Part shown: positions 45,890 to 54,527 of the stretch, piece after piece
How the letters are laid out: the number at the start of each line of letters is the position of its first letter
How positions within the stretch are numbered: position 1 is the stretch's first letter
Assembly (NCBI GenBank): GCA_905221605.1
Contig: CAJNDS010002468.1
Location: 62,001-126,000 of the forward strand
DNA length: 64,000 bases
Direction of reading: 5' to 3'
DNA from: Symbiodinium natans
Lineage: Eukaryota; Sar; Dinophyceae; Suessiales; Symbiodiniaceae
Notes under the pieces: generated by a model
Told to the model about the DNA's origin: nothing
Seen by the model: only the letters and a program-made list of their open reading frames with translations
Databases searched by the model: none
Position numbers and translations under genes: made by a program

Positions 45890-48800
45890 TCATCCGAACA
45901 GCGAGCCAATGACAGCGCTAGTACTTTCATCAATCAAAGCCTCAGTGGAATCTACGCCGGTCTCACTCTCAGTTGACTTCTTAAGCAGTGCCTCTGCAAA
46001 TGTGCGGGGCACTCCACGAGTGCAAAGCTCAGGGAGCGACGTCAAAACCTTATCATTGGCCTTAACTGAAGTGTCTGGAAGCGGAGGCGACTCGATGCAA
46101 GGCGGCCAGGCCCTACTTGGCATGATGGGTGGGGAAGCAGGGCCCAGGCATTCGGTGACGCTGGTGCTTGACATCGCCTGAGGTGAGGGCGAACGCGAAC
46201 GCACTGTAATCACATCTTCCATACCAGTATTTTCAGTGGACTCAGCTGTTTGGTTGGCACATCCTGAGGTCGCCTCAGTGGAGTCCAACGACACCCATAC
46301 CAAGTAGTGGTCATGAGTAACCTGGCGAATGTCTGATATTGATTGCGGCGTACAAGCATCATCCAAGCGCAGAGCCTTGGGAAAGTCTTGAATCAGAATG
46401 GCCGTGTAGTGGCCAGCCCTGTAGCTTGGGCCATGATGCTGCACTACTGCCCTCACCGTGTACTCGTGCCAGAGCACGTGCTGATCTGGCGGCGTCAGGC
46501 TCCTGGCATCCAAGGCCGCATTTTGCGACGAGGCATCCGTAGCAGAGGCAAAGCAAGGTAACAAGAGTTTTTCGCCAATGACGATGCTCTGCGTGCTTTT
46601 TACCCCCCTAGCATTGCAAGTATCAAGGCGAAGGCACAAGTGCTGCACAGGCGCGGTCAATGCCTGCAAGGGCCCGTGCTGCAGGTGCCATTCGTCTAAG
46701 ATCTCCTGCAGCAACCAGCTTTCATGGCGGGAGGGCACTTGCAGCAGTAGCATGCGGTGCACATCACACACTGCGTGGCTTTGCTGAACTTGTCTCCCCT
46801 CTGCTACTCCCGAGGTCATCCCGCACACAGCTGCGAGATAAAGGGTTGTGAACTCAGCAGCATCCTGCTGCATGCCAAGGGGATGCTCATGCCACCAGGC
46901 CCGGGCAAACTGACAGCTTGGAAGACATTGAAGCAAAGTGTGCGTAGAGCTGTTACTGGTATTGCGGGCCACTTGCCATAGCCACGCATTCGCATCCGCA
47001 GTAAGAGCCCCATTCCAGGTTGTGAAACAACAGCACCATGACATAGCATTGACACTAGCATGCGCGTAACACAAGTTCCAACCTGGATTTTCCCACCTCC
47101 AGCCTAGAACTGCAAGTTGCAGAGCCGCATCACTCTTGATGCTTCTATGGTCCTCACTCGCCCTCAGTCCCTGAAGATCTGCTTTGCTATTGTTTGAGCA
47201 AGCGGGGACCTCTGCAGGTTGCCTGGTCTGAGTCGCGATAAGATCACTTGCATGACCGCATTGTGGCTCAGCCTGTTCAAGGCCTGAAAGAGCTCGGCCG
47301 CCTGAGGGCTGCGCATGGAAACAGTAAGTTTCCAAGGAACGATGGCGTACTTGGAGGAGGTGCTGTCCATGTCCACCCGCTTCAATGCTTTCAGGGCACA
47401 AAATCGGAGTATCAAGCCCGGGGTTTGGATCAGAGCGTACACGCGGTTGAGCATCTGACAAGCTTCGCACATTGGTAGGGGGGCCTCCTTGGTCGGCAAG
47501 AGCTTGCCCTGTTCTTGGTTCCACTTCATGTAGTTCCACGATTTCCCATCTGCTGTTAGAAGGTTCTGGGTCATCAGCTTCTTGCGAATGTGGGCTCCTT
47601 CCTCGTCTTCGCCCATAGCCTTCAACACCCGCAGCTCCAACTCCTTGAACACCGCAGCCCCCATCACCACACGTAGTGGAGTCTTGGGAGTAGCTTCGGT
47701 CGCCGTCAGAGCATGCCACTTCTGCGACAGGGCCAACATGGTGGGACCCAAGCTCCCCGCTCCGTTGGCCTGCATGAATAGCATAAATTCCGACTCCTGA
47801 AGTATGGCTAGGAGGGTATCCTCGTGCGATATGAGGAGGCGAGCAATCATGTGGAGTAGTTCCTCCGAGTGGCCCAGATCTTTGGCCTTCTTTGAAGGCT
47901 TGCCATGCCCCTTGCCCTTCCCGCGCGCAAGCTTCGAGTGTGTCGCTGGAGCGTCCTCCTCGATCGACCGTTTGTGGCTGGGCAGCATGCCCTCCATGAC
48001 CTCCATCAGGTCGGTGTGGGGTTGGTCCTCCCCTTCTGCGGTCATGTTCAAATCCGAAGGAGTCCAACTGCACAAGCGGGCAAGGCTTTGGTGCTTGAGA
48101 GGAAGGCACAGCAAACTTGTTCAAAGTGGCCTGCCGATACCCTGGGGTGTCAAGCAAGTGCGCACTGGATGGCAACTGAGTCTTCTTTCTGGAAGGAGCA
48201 AGTTTGCGAACTTTCGGCTGAGGCTCCGGATCCGCTCTTCTTTCATCGTCCATGAGTGCCTGCAAGGGCTTTGGAAGAGTCATATCTTCCGGCAAAGGTG
48301 CACCCCTGTCACACGAAACAGCCTGTTGCATCAGGTTGCTGGGTTGTGGGGCCTCTTGAGTACCAAGAGGGCCAGAAGAGCTGGAGTTGGTCTCAGCAGA
48401 GGCCTTGGAGCACACTCCCAAGCGGTGCGCGGCAGTCATGCTGGGACATGTCTTCACTGCCAAGTCAGAAGCCTTAAGAACCCTAGAACAAGGAGTCGCA
48501 TGCGGAGGGGCTTGAATGCTCAGAGGCTGGATCTGTGCCGGTTCAGGCCTGGGAGGATCAGGTTCCACAGGGGCCGTCATGAGAACTGCGAGCTGAAGCA
48601 AGACGGGACAACTGTGTCCGGCTAACCCTCTTTGCAGGAAGGCCTGACAGTTGCTGCATTTTTGCGCTTGATTGCGGCCTTTGAAGGATGCATGCAGATG
48701 CTGAGCTCGAGAGTCAGCTTTGGGGTAGAGCTGAGGATGATACTTGCTAATGTGCTGCCTGATGCGGTTCGGATAGGGTATCTGAGCAGCACAGACGACA

Positions 48801-49171
48801 CAGTGCTGGGTCATGTACTTGCACCTAGTCGGGTCCTTAAGCAACTCCTCAAGCCTATCAGCCAGCTTCAATTGTCTGACATCATCCTGATACAGGATGC
48901 CTCCCTGCTCTTCCCCCTTAGTCGGATCAAACCGCGGGCATGCTTGGAAGCCAATGTGCGAGCGGAGGGATCGGCGATCCTGCAGAATGCAGCCGCAATG
49001 TGCACAGTTCCATGTACCTGGCACGGCATCCCGCGCCTGGACAAATAGGTCAGGTTGAAATTCACGAGGGCCCTGCTCGTGAGCCTGCCTTTGGTGTCGC
49101 TTGAGCTCTGGCAGGCTCTGGAACTTCTCATGACACTTCTCACATGGCAGCAGGGCGGGCTCACTCGGTGT
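45890..49171 (-). CDS. LINE downstream frame: zinc fingers and USP-like (C19) protease domain
   Basis: Same frame as the upstream RT frame, separated only by TAG at 49,172-49,174; the first ATG is at 49,024 but a C2H2 finger lies before it. Fingers: CEKCHEKF...HQRQAH (49,080-49,146), CAHCGC...H-x5-C, CVVCAAQI...HISKYH, CSNCQAFL...HSC. A Pro/Ser-rich linker follows. From about 48,060 to 47,170 this frame becomes Gly/Arg/Pro/His-rich while another frame looks more protein-like (47,164-48,114). The C-terminal domain, about 47,095-46,280, has USP hallmarks: GWNLCYAHASVNAM (cf. the family Cys box), QQDAAEF (cf. QQDAHEF), AGHYTAILI (His box) and a terminal YLVWVSL strand. USP enzymes remove ubiquitin; here a role in protecting or processing the element's proteins is only inference. 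Confidence 0.7.
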   Translation of the reverse strand, partial: TPSEPALLPCEKCHEKFQSLPELKRHQRQAHEQGPREFQPDLFVQARDAVPGTWNCAHCGCILQDRRSLRSHIGFQACPRFDPTKGEEQGGILYQDDVRQLKLADRLEELLKDPTRCKYMTQHCVVCAAQIPYPNRIRQHISKYHPQLYPKADSRAQHLHASFKGRNQAQKCSNCQAFLQRGLAGHSCPVLLQLAVLMTAPVEPDPPRPEPAQIQPLSIQAPPHATPCSRVLKASDLAVKTCPSMTAAHRLGVCSKASAETNSSSSGPLGTQEAPQPSNLMQQAVSCDRGAPLPEDMTLPKPLQALMDDERRADPEPQPKVRKLAPSRKKTQLPSSAHLLDTPGYRQATLNKFAVPSSQAPKPCPLVQLDSFGFEHDRRRGGPTPHRPDGGHGGHAAQPQTVDRGGRSSDTLEACAREGQGAWQAFKEGQRSGPLGGTTPHDCSPPHIARGYPPSHTSGVGIYAIHAGQRSGELGSHHVGPVAEVACSDGDRSYSQDSTTCGDGGCGVQGVGAAGVEGYGRRRGRSPHSQEADDPEPSNSRWEIVELHEVEPRTGQALADQGGPPTNVRSLSDAQPRVRSDPNPGLDTPILCPESIEAGGHGQHLLQVRHRSLETYCFHAQPSGGRALSGLEQAEPQCGHASDLIATQTRQPAEVPACSNNSKADLQGLRASEDHRSIKSDAALQLAVLGWRWENPGWNLCYAHASVNAMSWCCCFTTWNGALTADANAWLWQVARNTSNSSTHTLLQCLPSCQFARAWWHEHPLGMQQDAAEFTTLYLAAVCGMTSGVAEGRQVQQSHAVCDVHRMLLLQVPSRHESWLLQEILDEWHLQHGPLQALTAPVQHLCLRLDTCNARGVKSTQSIVIGEKLLLPCFASATDASSQNAALDARSLTPPDQHVLWHEYTVRAVVQHHGPSYRAGHYTAILIQDFPKALRLDDACTPQSISDIRQVTHDHYLVWVSLDSTEATSGCANQTAESTENTGMEDVITVRSRSPSPQAMSSTSVTECLGPASPPIMPSRAWPPCIESPPLPDTSVKANDKVLTSLPELCTRGVPRTFAEALLKKSTESETGVDSTEALIDESTSAVIGSLFG
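47164..48114 (-). CDS. Overlapping alternative-frame segment in the LINE
   Basis: A 316-codon frame, +1 relative to the surrounding frame. Composition is protein-like: a charged start (MTAEGEDQPHTDLMEVMEGM), a Lys/Gly linker (RGKGKGHGKPSKKAKD), helical stretches (HSEELLHMIARLLISHEDTL), CEACQMLNRVY and an end at AKQIFRD. Its stop falls just before the USP-like domain starts in the other frame. Either two compensating indels, ribosomal frameshifts, or a true overlapping reading frame could explain it. Position and helix content would suit a Gag-like or linker region, but no family was recognised. Confidence 0.5.
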   Translation of the reverse strand: MLCLPLKHQSLARLCSWTPSDLNMTAEGEDQPHTDLMEVMEGMLPSHKRSIEEDAPATHSKLARGKGKGHGKPSKKAKDLGHSEELLHMIARLLISHEDTLLAILQESEFMLFMQANGAGSLGPTMLALSQKWHALTATEATPKTPLRVVMGAAVFKELELRVLKAMGEDEEGAHIRKKLMTQNLLTADGKSWNYMKWNQEQGKLLPTKEAPLPMCEACQMLNRVYALIQTPGLILRFCALKALKRVDMDSTSSKYAIVPWKLTVSMRSPQAAELFQALNRLSHNAVMQVILSRLRPGNLQRSPLAQTIAKQIFRD

Positions 49172-49174
49172 CTA
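49172..49174 (-). other. Single in-frame TAG between RT and zinc-finger frame
   Basis: The codon context is GGA TAG ACA. From 52,222 to 45,890 this is the only stop in 2,110 codons of the frame. A zinc finger begins about eight codons later, before any ATG, so the downstream part seems to need readthrough, reinitiation, or a sense codon in the active element. Confidence 0.85.
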
Positions 49175-52100
49175 TCCCACGCCCACGCTCACAGACCGCT
49201 GAGCTCCTGTCAGGGCTGCAGTAGGATCAGGATACGGGGGCACCTGCTTGCAAATGTCATCGATCGGTAAATTGTTTTGACGTGTATGCCAGGCCTGGAC
49301 TTTGCTCTTCCACAGACCACATAGCTTGTCTAAGGGAGCTTGCAGCTGCAACCTACTCAGAAGTGCCAGATTGCTTTCGTGAGTAACGTGCACAGGGCTA
49401 CGACTGATGCTACGAAGGTGCCTCATTACCATGCCATGAACTTTTCGGGCTCCTTGCTGTTGGATTCCGGCCTCCAGTATACCGAATGTGACTGTGGGCC
49501 AAATCGTTGCAAAGTATAGCTGCACCCGGGCTCGCAGGCTATGCGTGCGATACGCGTGTAGAACAGGTCGCAGCCTGTTGAACGCATGCTGCGCAGCAGC
49601 AATCCTGCGATCCAGAGTGTCCCTTTCAGGCTGCTTGTATCCGATTGTCGCTCCAAGGTAGTTAAACTTAGTGACAATTGGAAGCCAGTACACTTTGCTA
49701 GTGTAGGAGTCGTGGCCAAGGTCTGGGGAAGTCACAGCCTGGGAACATTTGCAAACTAGATGTCTTTTGGACTGCTTCTTTCGGACAAATCGCTGATGAA
49801 CATGGGCTCTGCCTCCCCCAGTGATCTCAAGAAGCGCAGCAGACTTGTCAGTGCTAACCTGAAGGCCAAAATCTTCCAGCGCAGAGATAAATTCGGCTGC
49901 CTCCTGCAAAGCCCGTTGGAGGTCTGTGACGCTGTGTAGACTCCATTTCAAAATGAAATCATCAGCGTAAACTACAACGTGTTCCTGTACCCATGAGAGA
50001 CCCTTAACTTTGGCAATCGTACTAAGCAGCAGAATCGAAGCAAGACACCACTCGTAGGGGGCTTCCTTCGAGCCTTGCTTGATCCCTTTTGAGCATGAAA
50101 TAACCCCATGATGCCCCTTATGCGAAATTTCATAAGAACCTTCGGCCAAAAACATAAGCAGTAGCTGCTCAAGTTCCGGTTCAAGCTCAAGCATGCGGAC
50201 GCTTGCAGACACATGTGTCCTGCTCACTGAATCAAAGGCCTTAGCCAAGTCAAGCGTGATCATCAGGCCTCCCTCAAGATCTTTGGCTCTGGACTGGCGG
50301 CCAGACCGCTTACAATGCTGCTGGACTGAGCTTCGCACATTCCGAATGTGGTTAAAGATCGTCAACAGGCAGTCCGAGGTGCCTCGCTGCGGCAAGTAAG
50401 CATACAGGGGCCAGGGCCGATGGGCATCGGGCTTAGCTTCCTGCACCTTTGAGGCTAAGATACCAGTGATAGTTTTAGTGATAGGATGCTGCAATGCAAT
50501 CGGTCTCAACGCCCGAGGATCACACGGCGACTTCTGAGGCTTAGTCAGTAGGCAAAGGCGTGACCTGTCCCAGTCCGCTGGGATGTGGCATGGCTCCGAA
50601 CACATGCTCAGCTGGCACTGGTCGTAGACCTTCTCAGCTATTTCAGCAGATACAATTCTCCATGTCCCTGCTGGTGCTATGTCTGGGCGAAGGGCCTTGG
50701 TGAGTGGAAGTCGCGCGAATCCTCTCTCAAGCTCTTGCACTGTGAACGGAAGCTTGGAGAGAGGCTGAAAGGACGGCGGCATGAAGTTCGGATCATGGTA
50801 CAGTTTCTGATAGTAGGTCATGAGTGCCTGGTGGGACTCAGCAGGACTGAGCAGTTGACCTTTAGCATCTCTAAGGTGGATCTGCTTGCAGGTATTCTTT
50901 GGGCACAGATGATTAATAGATTTGTACCACACATGCGCATCATCTCGGAGATAGGCCTCATGATTCTGTTCCAGAAAAGAGCGAAGCAGTGCTTTCTTCC
51001 TTGCTTGCGCGAACTGACGGGATTGCCTGCTCATCGTGAGGAATTTGGCACGGTGCTTCCAGATCTGGATCATCCGCCTGAGTAGCGGACCTCGGGCTTG
51101 CTTCATGAGTCGGTAGCTGCGCCACATGGCCTGAGCATAGGATTGCCATTTGTTATCCTCTGCAAGCTTGGTAAGGGTGGCCGGGGCCACATTCTGCGTG
51201 CTGCATATACTTTGCGTTCCTTTGGCCATCACTTGCAAGGCTTCATCAAGTGTAGACGAGGCTTGGACTGACGTGATCATACTCTGCTTGGCCAGCACAG
51301 CCTCCGGTCCGGGATGCAAGATTGCTTCTCTGATGGCAGCGCGTTGTATCGCAGTGAACTCCTTGCCATGCTTTGGGGTTGACTTATGGTGGGCTCGCCT
51401 ACAGGATATACTGGCCACTATGGGCCTGTGATGAGGCACATCCCCCCGGTGCAAGTCATGCGCTGATCGTGTCACAATGATCGGACGTCTACTTTGACCG
51501 TCCGCATGCCTGCGCCTGATGAAGACGAAGTCAATGCGAGTCGCAACTTGTTTCAGGGGCCCCTGCAGCCCGCAGAAAGTTGGCGTCCATCGGATTTGGC
51601 CATTCAGGGCTATGAGGTCATGACGATTGAGGATGTTGGCCAGTTCACTACTATCCTGTCGGATCGTGTCACATGGACGAGTTGCAGGAATCTCAGACGC
51701 CACACGACCTGGGATCCGGGCAAGATCCGTGTTAAAATCCCCCAGGAGGAGAATCTGATGCTTGGGAGGACAAGTCAATAGCACTTTGTGGATGGCCTTC
51801 CACATGTGCGCACGTTTTGCAAGTGTTTCTTGAACGTGCTCACTGGACCAGGCGTGCTGGTACGTTGCGATTATGTGGAGGGGCTCAGCAAGGTCAATCC
51901 GAACCTGAAGCAATCTACCCGAAACATGACAGCAGCAGCTGAGACCTTTTGGAGGGACAAGAGTTTTTCTAATCATCACCAAAATCCCAGCAAATGAAGC
52001 ATGGGTATGGATGCATGAGAAAGATTCCGTGCACCATTCCGCCTCAAACGCCTTCCTAGTTTCAGTCACAACCATGATGTCATGCTCAACCTCAGGGCTC

Positions 52101-52222
52101 TCGGACCATGCCATAAATGAGTGGTAGTTTAGGCCGCCAGCATTATATGTATACACCTTCAGTCTCGGTCCCTGTCGGACTTGCTCGGTAGGCAGGTGCC
52201 TCGGGACAGGACTTGGTGCCAT
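49172..52222 (-). CDS. LINE endonuclease-reverse transcriptase
   Basis: 1,016 codons. Endonuclease (about residues 21-270): TYNAGGLN, VTETRK (Glu), ILLLGDFNTDL, RIDFVFIRR and DVPHHRPIV (Asp-His pair). Reverse transcriptase (about 480-860): ALRPIALQHPITK, LPQRGTSDCL, LDLAKAFDSVSRT (first catalytic Asp, near residue 656), GIKQGSKEAPYEWCL, VVYADDFILKW (YADD, near 752), TDKSAALLEI and YLGATIGYK. All catalytic residues are intact. The apparent ATG at 52,220-52,222 lies in the host target duplication, so the initiator is a chance host codon and the natural start is unknown. The frame stops at a single TAG and continues open for 1,093 further codons. Confidence 0.92.
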   Translation of the reverse strand: MAPSPVPRHLPTEQVRQGPRLKVYTYNAGGLNYHSFMAWSESPEVEHDIMVVTETRKAFEAEWCTESFSCIHTHASFAGILVMIRKTLVPPKGLSCCCHVSGRLLQVRIDLAEPLHIIATYQHAWSSEHVQETLAKRAHMWKAIHKVLLTCPPKHQILLLGDFNTDLARIPGRVASEIPATRPCDTIRQDSSELANILNRHDLIALNGQIRWTPTFCGLQGPLKQVATRIDFVFIRRRHADGQSRRPIIVTRSAHDLHRGDVPHHRPIVASISCRRAHHKSTPKHGKEFTAIQRAAIREAILHPGPEAVLAKQSMITSVQASSTLDEALQVMAKGTQSICSTQNVAPATLTKLAEDNKWQSYAQAMWRSYRLMKQARGPLLRRMIQIWKHRAKFLTMSRQSRQFAQARKKALLRSFLEQNHEAYLRDDAHVWYKSINHLCPKNTCKQIHLRDAKGQLLSPAESHQALMTYYQKLYHDPNFMPPSFQPLSKLPFTVQELERGFARLPLTKALRPDIAPAGTWRIVSAEIAEKVYDQCQLSMCSEPCHIPADWDRSRLCLLTKPQKSPCDPRALRPIALQHPITKTITGILASKVQEAKPDAHRPWPLYAYLPQRGTSDCLLTIFNHIRNVRSSVQQHCKRSGRQSRAKDLEGGLMITLDLAKAFDSVSRTHVSASVRMLELEPELEQLLLMFLAEGSYEISHKGHHGVISCSKGIKQGSKEAPYEWCLASILLLSTIAKVKGLSWVQEHVVVYADDFILKWSLHSVTDLQRALQEAAEFISALEDFGLQVSTDKSAALLEITGGGRAHVHQRFVRKKQSKRHLVCKCSQAVTSPDLGHDSYTSKVYWLPIVTKFNYLGATIGYKQPERDTLDRRIAAAQHAFNRLRPVLHAYRTHSLRARVQLYFATIWPTVTFGILEAGIQQQGARKVHGMVMRHLRSISRSPVHVTHESNLALLSRLQLQAPLDKLCGLWKSKVQAWHTRQNNLPIDDICKQVPPYPDPTAALTGAQRSVSVGVG

Positions 52223-52496
52223 AAAACATGTAGCTCATATCTTTCACCATGGCCGTGCCCCACGAAGAGATGTCTTGGTTGAAAGAACTTGCGCTGTGGA
52301 ACATTGAACTCATGTCAATCACTGAAGAAGTGTTCCAGCGGCCGATGTCTTCGTTGAAGCTGTGCAAGTTTTTAAACAGTCCGCTCGCGTTTGTAATCTT
52401 CGAGACATCCCAGTCGCCAATGTCGCCATACTGCTTGCGAAGGGCTGACCTCGCAAGAATACAAGAATACAGGCATTTGGCAATTATGCCAAGCAA
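52218..52496 (-). pseudogene. BspA-like gene 2, 5' part, split by a LINE
   Basis: Encodes RSALRKQYGDIGDWDVSKIT, then repeats RWNTSSVIDMSSMF and SWGTAMVKDMSYMFYG, where it meets the LINE 5' end. The next residues expected (ALSFNQPI) are at 45,64x on the far side of the LINE. The exon likely starts at 52,449 with the same GAG-GTC acceptor as gene 1; the ATG at 52,496 is then intronic. Confidence 0.8.
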
Positions 52497-52956
52497 TGCG
52501 CAAGCTGCTTACCATGATCACCTCATGGGCGAACGCCTGACCCTAAACCCCTAAACCCGAAACCCTAAACCCTAAAACCTAAACACTAAACCCTAAACCC
52601 TAAACCCTAAACCCTAAGCTCCAAGAAAACACGAATCAGAAGCGAACCAGGATGCCTCCCCCGAGCCGTCCCTTTCGCCCAGGTCACCACGGCGCTTCGA
52701 AGGGTTTTGGGATCGCTGAAGCAGCTGCCGAAACTTCCAGGCGTCCAAATGAGGAGCCACAGCACATGGCGGCGCAAATGCATGCCTGGCCTTGTTCTGG
52801 TATGTTGGGGTTGTACCTGGGACTATATTTGAAGCTCAGAGGATTACTGGGAAGTCGGGGCATTTGGGGCGTGCTGTTTGCCTCATCTGGGGATATTTGT
52901 GCTCCGGAGCCTCCACGCATCTTCGGTGTCCTGTGAAGTTGCTTTGCTGTGCGGGC

Positions 52957-52971
52957 TTCATCATCATCATC

Positions 52972-53002
<31 letters not shown>

Positions 53003-53003
53003 C
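52957..53003. repeat. TCA trinucleotide repeat
   Basis: About 15 units with one interruption; it gives a poly-His frame that is not called as a gene. Confidence 0.9.
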
Positions 53004-53284
53004 TCTGCATCAAATCCGAAGATAGGGAGTGCGCCTTTTAAAGGCGGCAGCCGTTTTACGGAGCACTCGTCGCCGATGTGCTTTATGAAAAGATGCCCTC
53101 ATTTCTGGAAATCACACACTATCTCTCAACAAATTCCTGGCAGAAATCAAAAAGGACGCGCACCAGTCGACACTTTGGTTGCAGGCGTTCAGGGGCCTCA
53201 AAAATCAAAACGTGACAGTATCCACGAACCCGAATTTACAACGTAAGTTTAACACAATTTCAACGAAACACCGGTGGCAGGCGG

Positions 53285-53430
53285 ACGGGCCTCCGCCACG
53301 GACCACCACCACGGACCACCGCCACGGGACCACCACCACGGACGCCCACCACGAACCACCACTGCGGGACCACCACCACGAACCACCACCACGGACGGAA
53401 CCACCACGGGACCACCACTGCGGGACCGAG
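53285..53430. repeat. GGACCACCACCACG-type minisatellite
   Basis: About ten imperfect units of 12-18 bp built from CCACCACGGA and GGACCACC. Confidence 0.8.
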
Positions 53431-53517
53431 TGCCATCGATTCTAGCTGAGTACCTTCAAACGCCTGCTAGCCAAAAACTGAGCTGTTGGGAAGTATTGCG
53501 CTAACTTCTGTTTTGAA

Positions 53518-53802
53518 GTGGGCTCGAATTGGTCCAAAGAACGCCCCGTAATATGTGGTGTAACTCGATTTTTGGTCGTCACAAGTCCACCTGCAAGTCA
53601 AAGGATTCTGGAGGTAGTCTGGACAGCAGCGTTCCTGGCCAAGTTCGTGCTTGGCCCTGCGACCGCTTTCGCACTGGTGTTGCCTTGCATGTATTTAGCC
53701 AGACAGCTGAAAAAACACAGCCAAAGTTTTTTAAGGTCATGTTTCTTTGCTGGTGGCTTTGTTCAGCCTTTGAAGGTGCAAACAGGAAAAAATGCACGTT
53801 AA
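53518..53802 (+). CDS. Possible membrane-protein exon
   Basis: A 94-codon frame with two hydrophobic stretches (ILEVVWTAAFLAKFVLGPAT and FALVLPCMYLA) followed by a basic segment. Two other frames are also open here, and no relative is present, so support is weak. Confidence 0.2.
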   Translation: MGSNWSKERPVICGVTRFLVVTSPPASQRILEVVWTAAFLAKFVLGPATAFALVLPCMYLARQLKKHSQSFLRSCFFAGGFVQPLKVQTGKNAR

Positions 53803-53939
53803 GTCAAGGGTAAATTCCGGCGAAAACCACTGCAGAGAGCTGAACAACAATGAAATTAACTCCAAAAACCTTGAAAAGTGCTGAAACTTGCATTGGAAAA
53901 TTTGAAAAAATTGCCACGGAGAGTGCTGCACCACGGTGG

Positions 53940-54527
53940 TGCTCTTATACCTGATGGAGCACCAGGTCCAGGATGCACCGATCCTGCTGCTCTGCCGTCC
54001 AATCTTGCGGACGGTGGTCAGCCGCTTGACTCTTTGCCCGCAAAGCTTCACGTGGGTTGTCCTTTGCAATTGGAGTGGACCGAGCTGGTACGTTCTTTTT
54101 TTTTTCTGCTTTGCTTCGGCTCGTTTGCTGCGTTTCTAAAGGCGGTTGCTGGGATCGTGCAGAGGCTAACTTCAAGGTTTCCAGCAACAGTTGATTTTGT
54201 GCGGGCACTCGCTTGGTGCGAATTGCCCAAGCAGTCGCAAGGCAATTGGAATGTCTTGGCATTGATGTGGCTGGCATTGTGGCCTTGGACCCACGCTGCA
54301 CGGCAGGAGACCTCACGCAGCTTGCTTCCACCCGGCAGTGACCTCTGCTTCAGCGGCTAGTGTGCGCCTGGAAGCCTTGCAGCTGACGTGCCAGGCAGAC
54401 TTCGTGCCATTTGTGCCGCATTTGAAGCTCGAGTGCGGAAATCGCTTGGACAACGAGATGGCGAAAGATTCCGCAGAAGCTATTGAGACTGTAGCAGTGT
54501 TGCCGGACACCGACCATAACAACTAAC
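53940..54527 (+). CDS. Possible multi-exon gene, unrecognised
   Basis: Protein-like segments occur in different frames of the plus strand: an early one at about 53,980-54,090 (LPSNLADGGQPLDSLPAKL); at about 54,205-54,335 LVRIAQAVARQLECLGIDVA then GIVALDPRCTAGDLTQLAST; and at about 54,350-54,526 VRLEALQLTCQADFVPFVPH then KLECGNRLDNEMAKDSAEAI, ending at a TAA. A possible intron at about 54,090-54,140 starts GTTCTTTTTTTTT and ends TAAAG. Junctions are unresolved and no family is recognised. Confidence 0.3.

Larger units (their letters stand above)
45655..52217 (-). mobile_element. APE-type LINE retrotransposon with zinc fingers and a USP-like domain
   Basis: The element is flanked by the 10-bp direct repeat GCCATAAAAC (45,645-45,654 and 52,218-52,227). 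Its minus-strand 3' end is a run of 10 A (45,655-45,664). Order 5' to 3': apurinic-type endonuclease, reverse transcriptase, in-frame TAG, Cys/His zinc fingers, a segment open in two frames, a ubiquitin-specific-protease-like domain, about 225 bp of 3' UTR. No ORF1/Gag lies upstream of the endonuclease, and the element begins about 19 codons before it, so this copy may be 5'-truncated. The intact long frames and identical target duplications indicate a recent insertion. Confidence 0.85.
52497..53517. other. Intergenic with telomere-type and simple repeats
   Basis: CCCTAAA block at 52,541-52,617 (about 10 units, several variant), a TCA trinucleotide run at 52,957-53,003, and a CCACCACGGA-type minisatellite at about 53,290-53,430. 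No supported gene. Confidence 0.6.

Noticed and set aside
52878-53504. Poly-His and DHHHGPPPR frames
   Set aside because: Created by a TCA trinucleotide run and a CCACCACGGA minisatellite.
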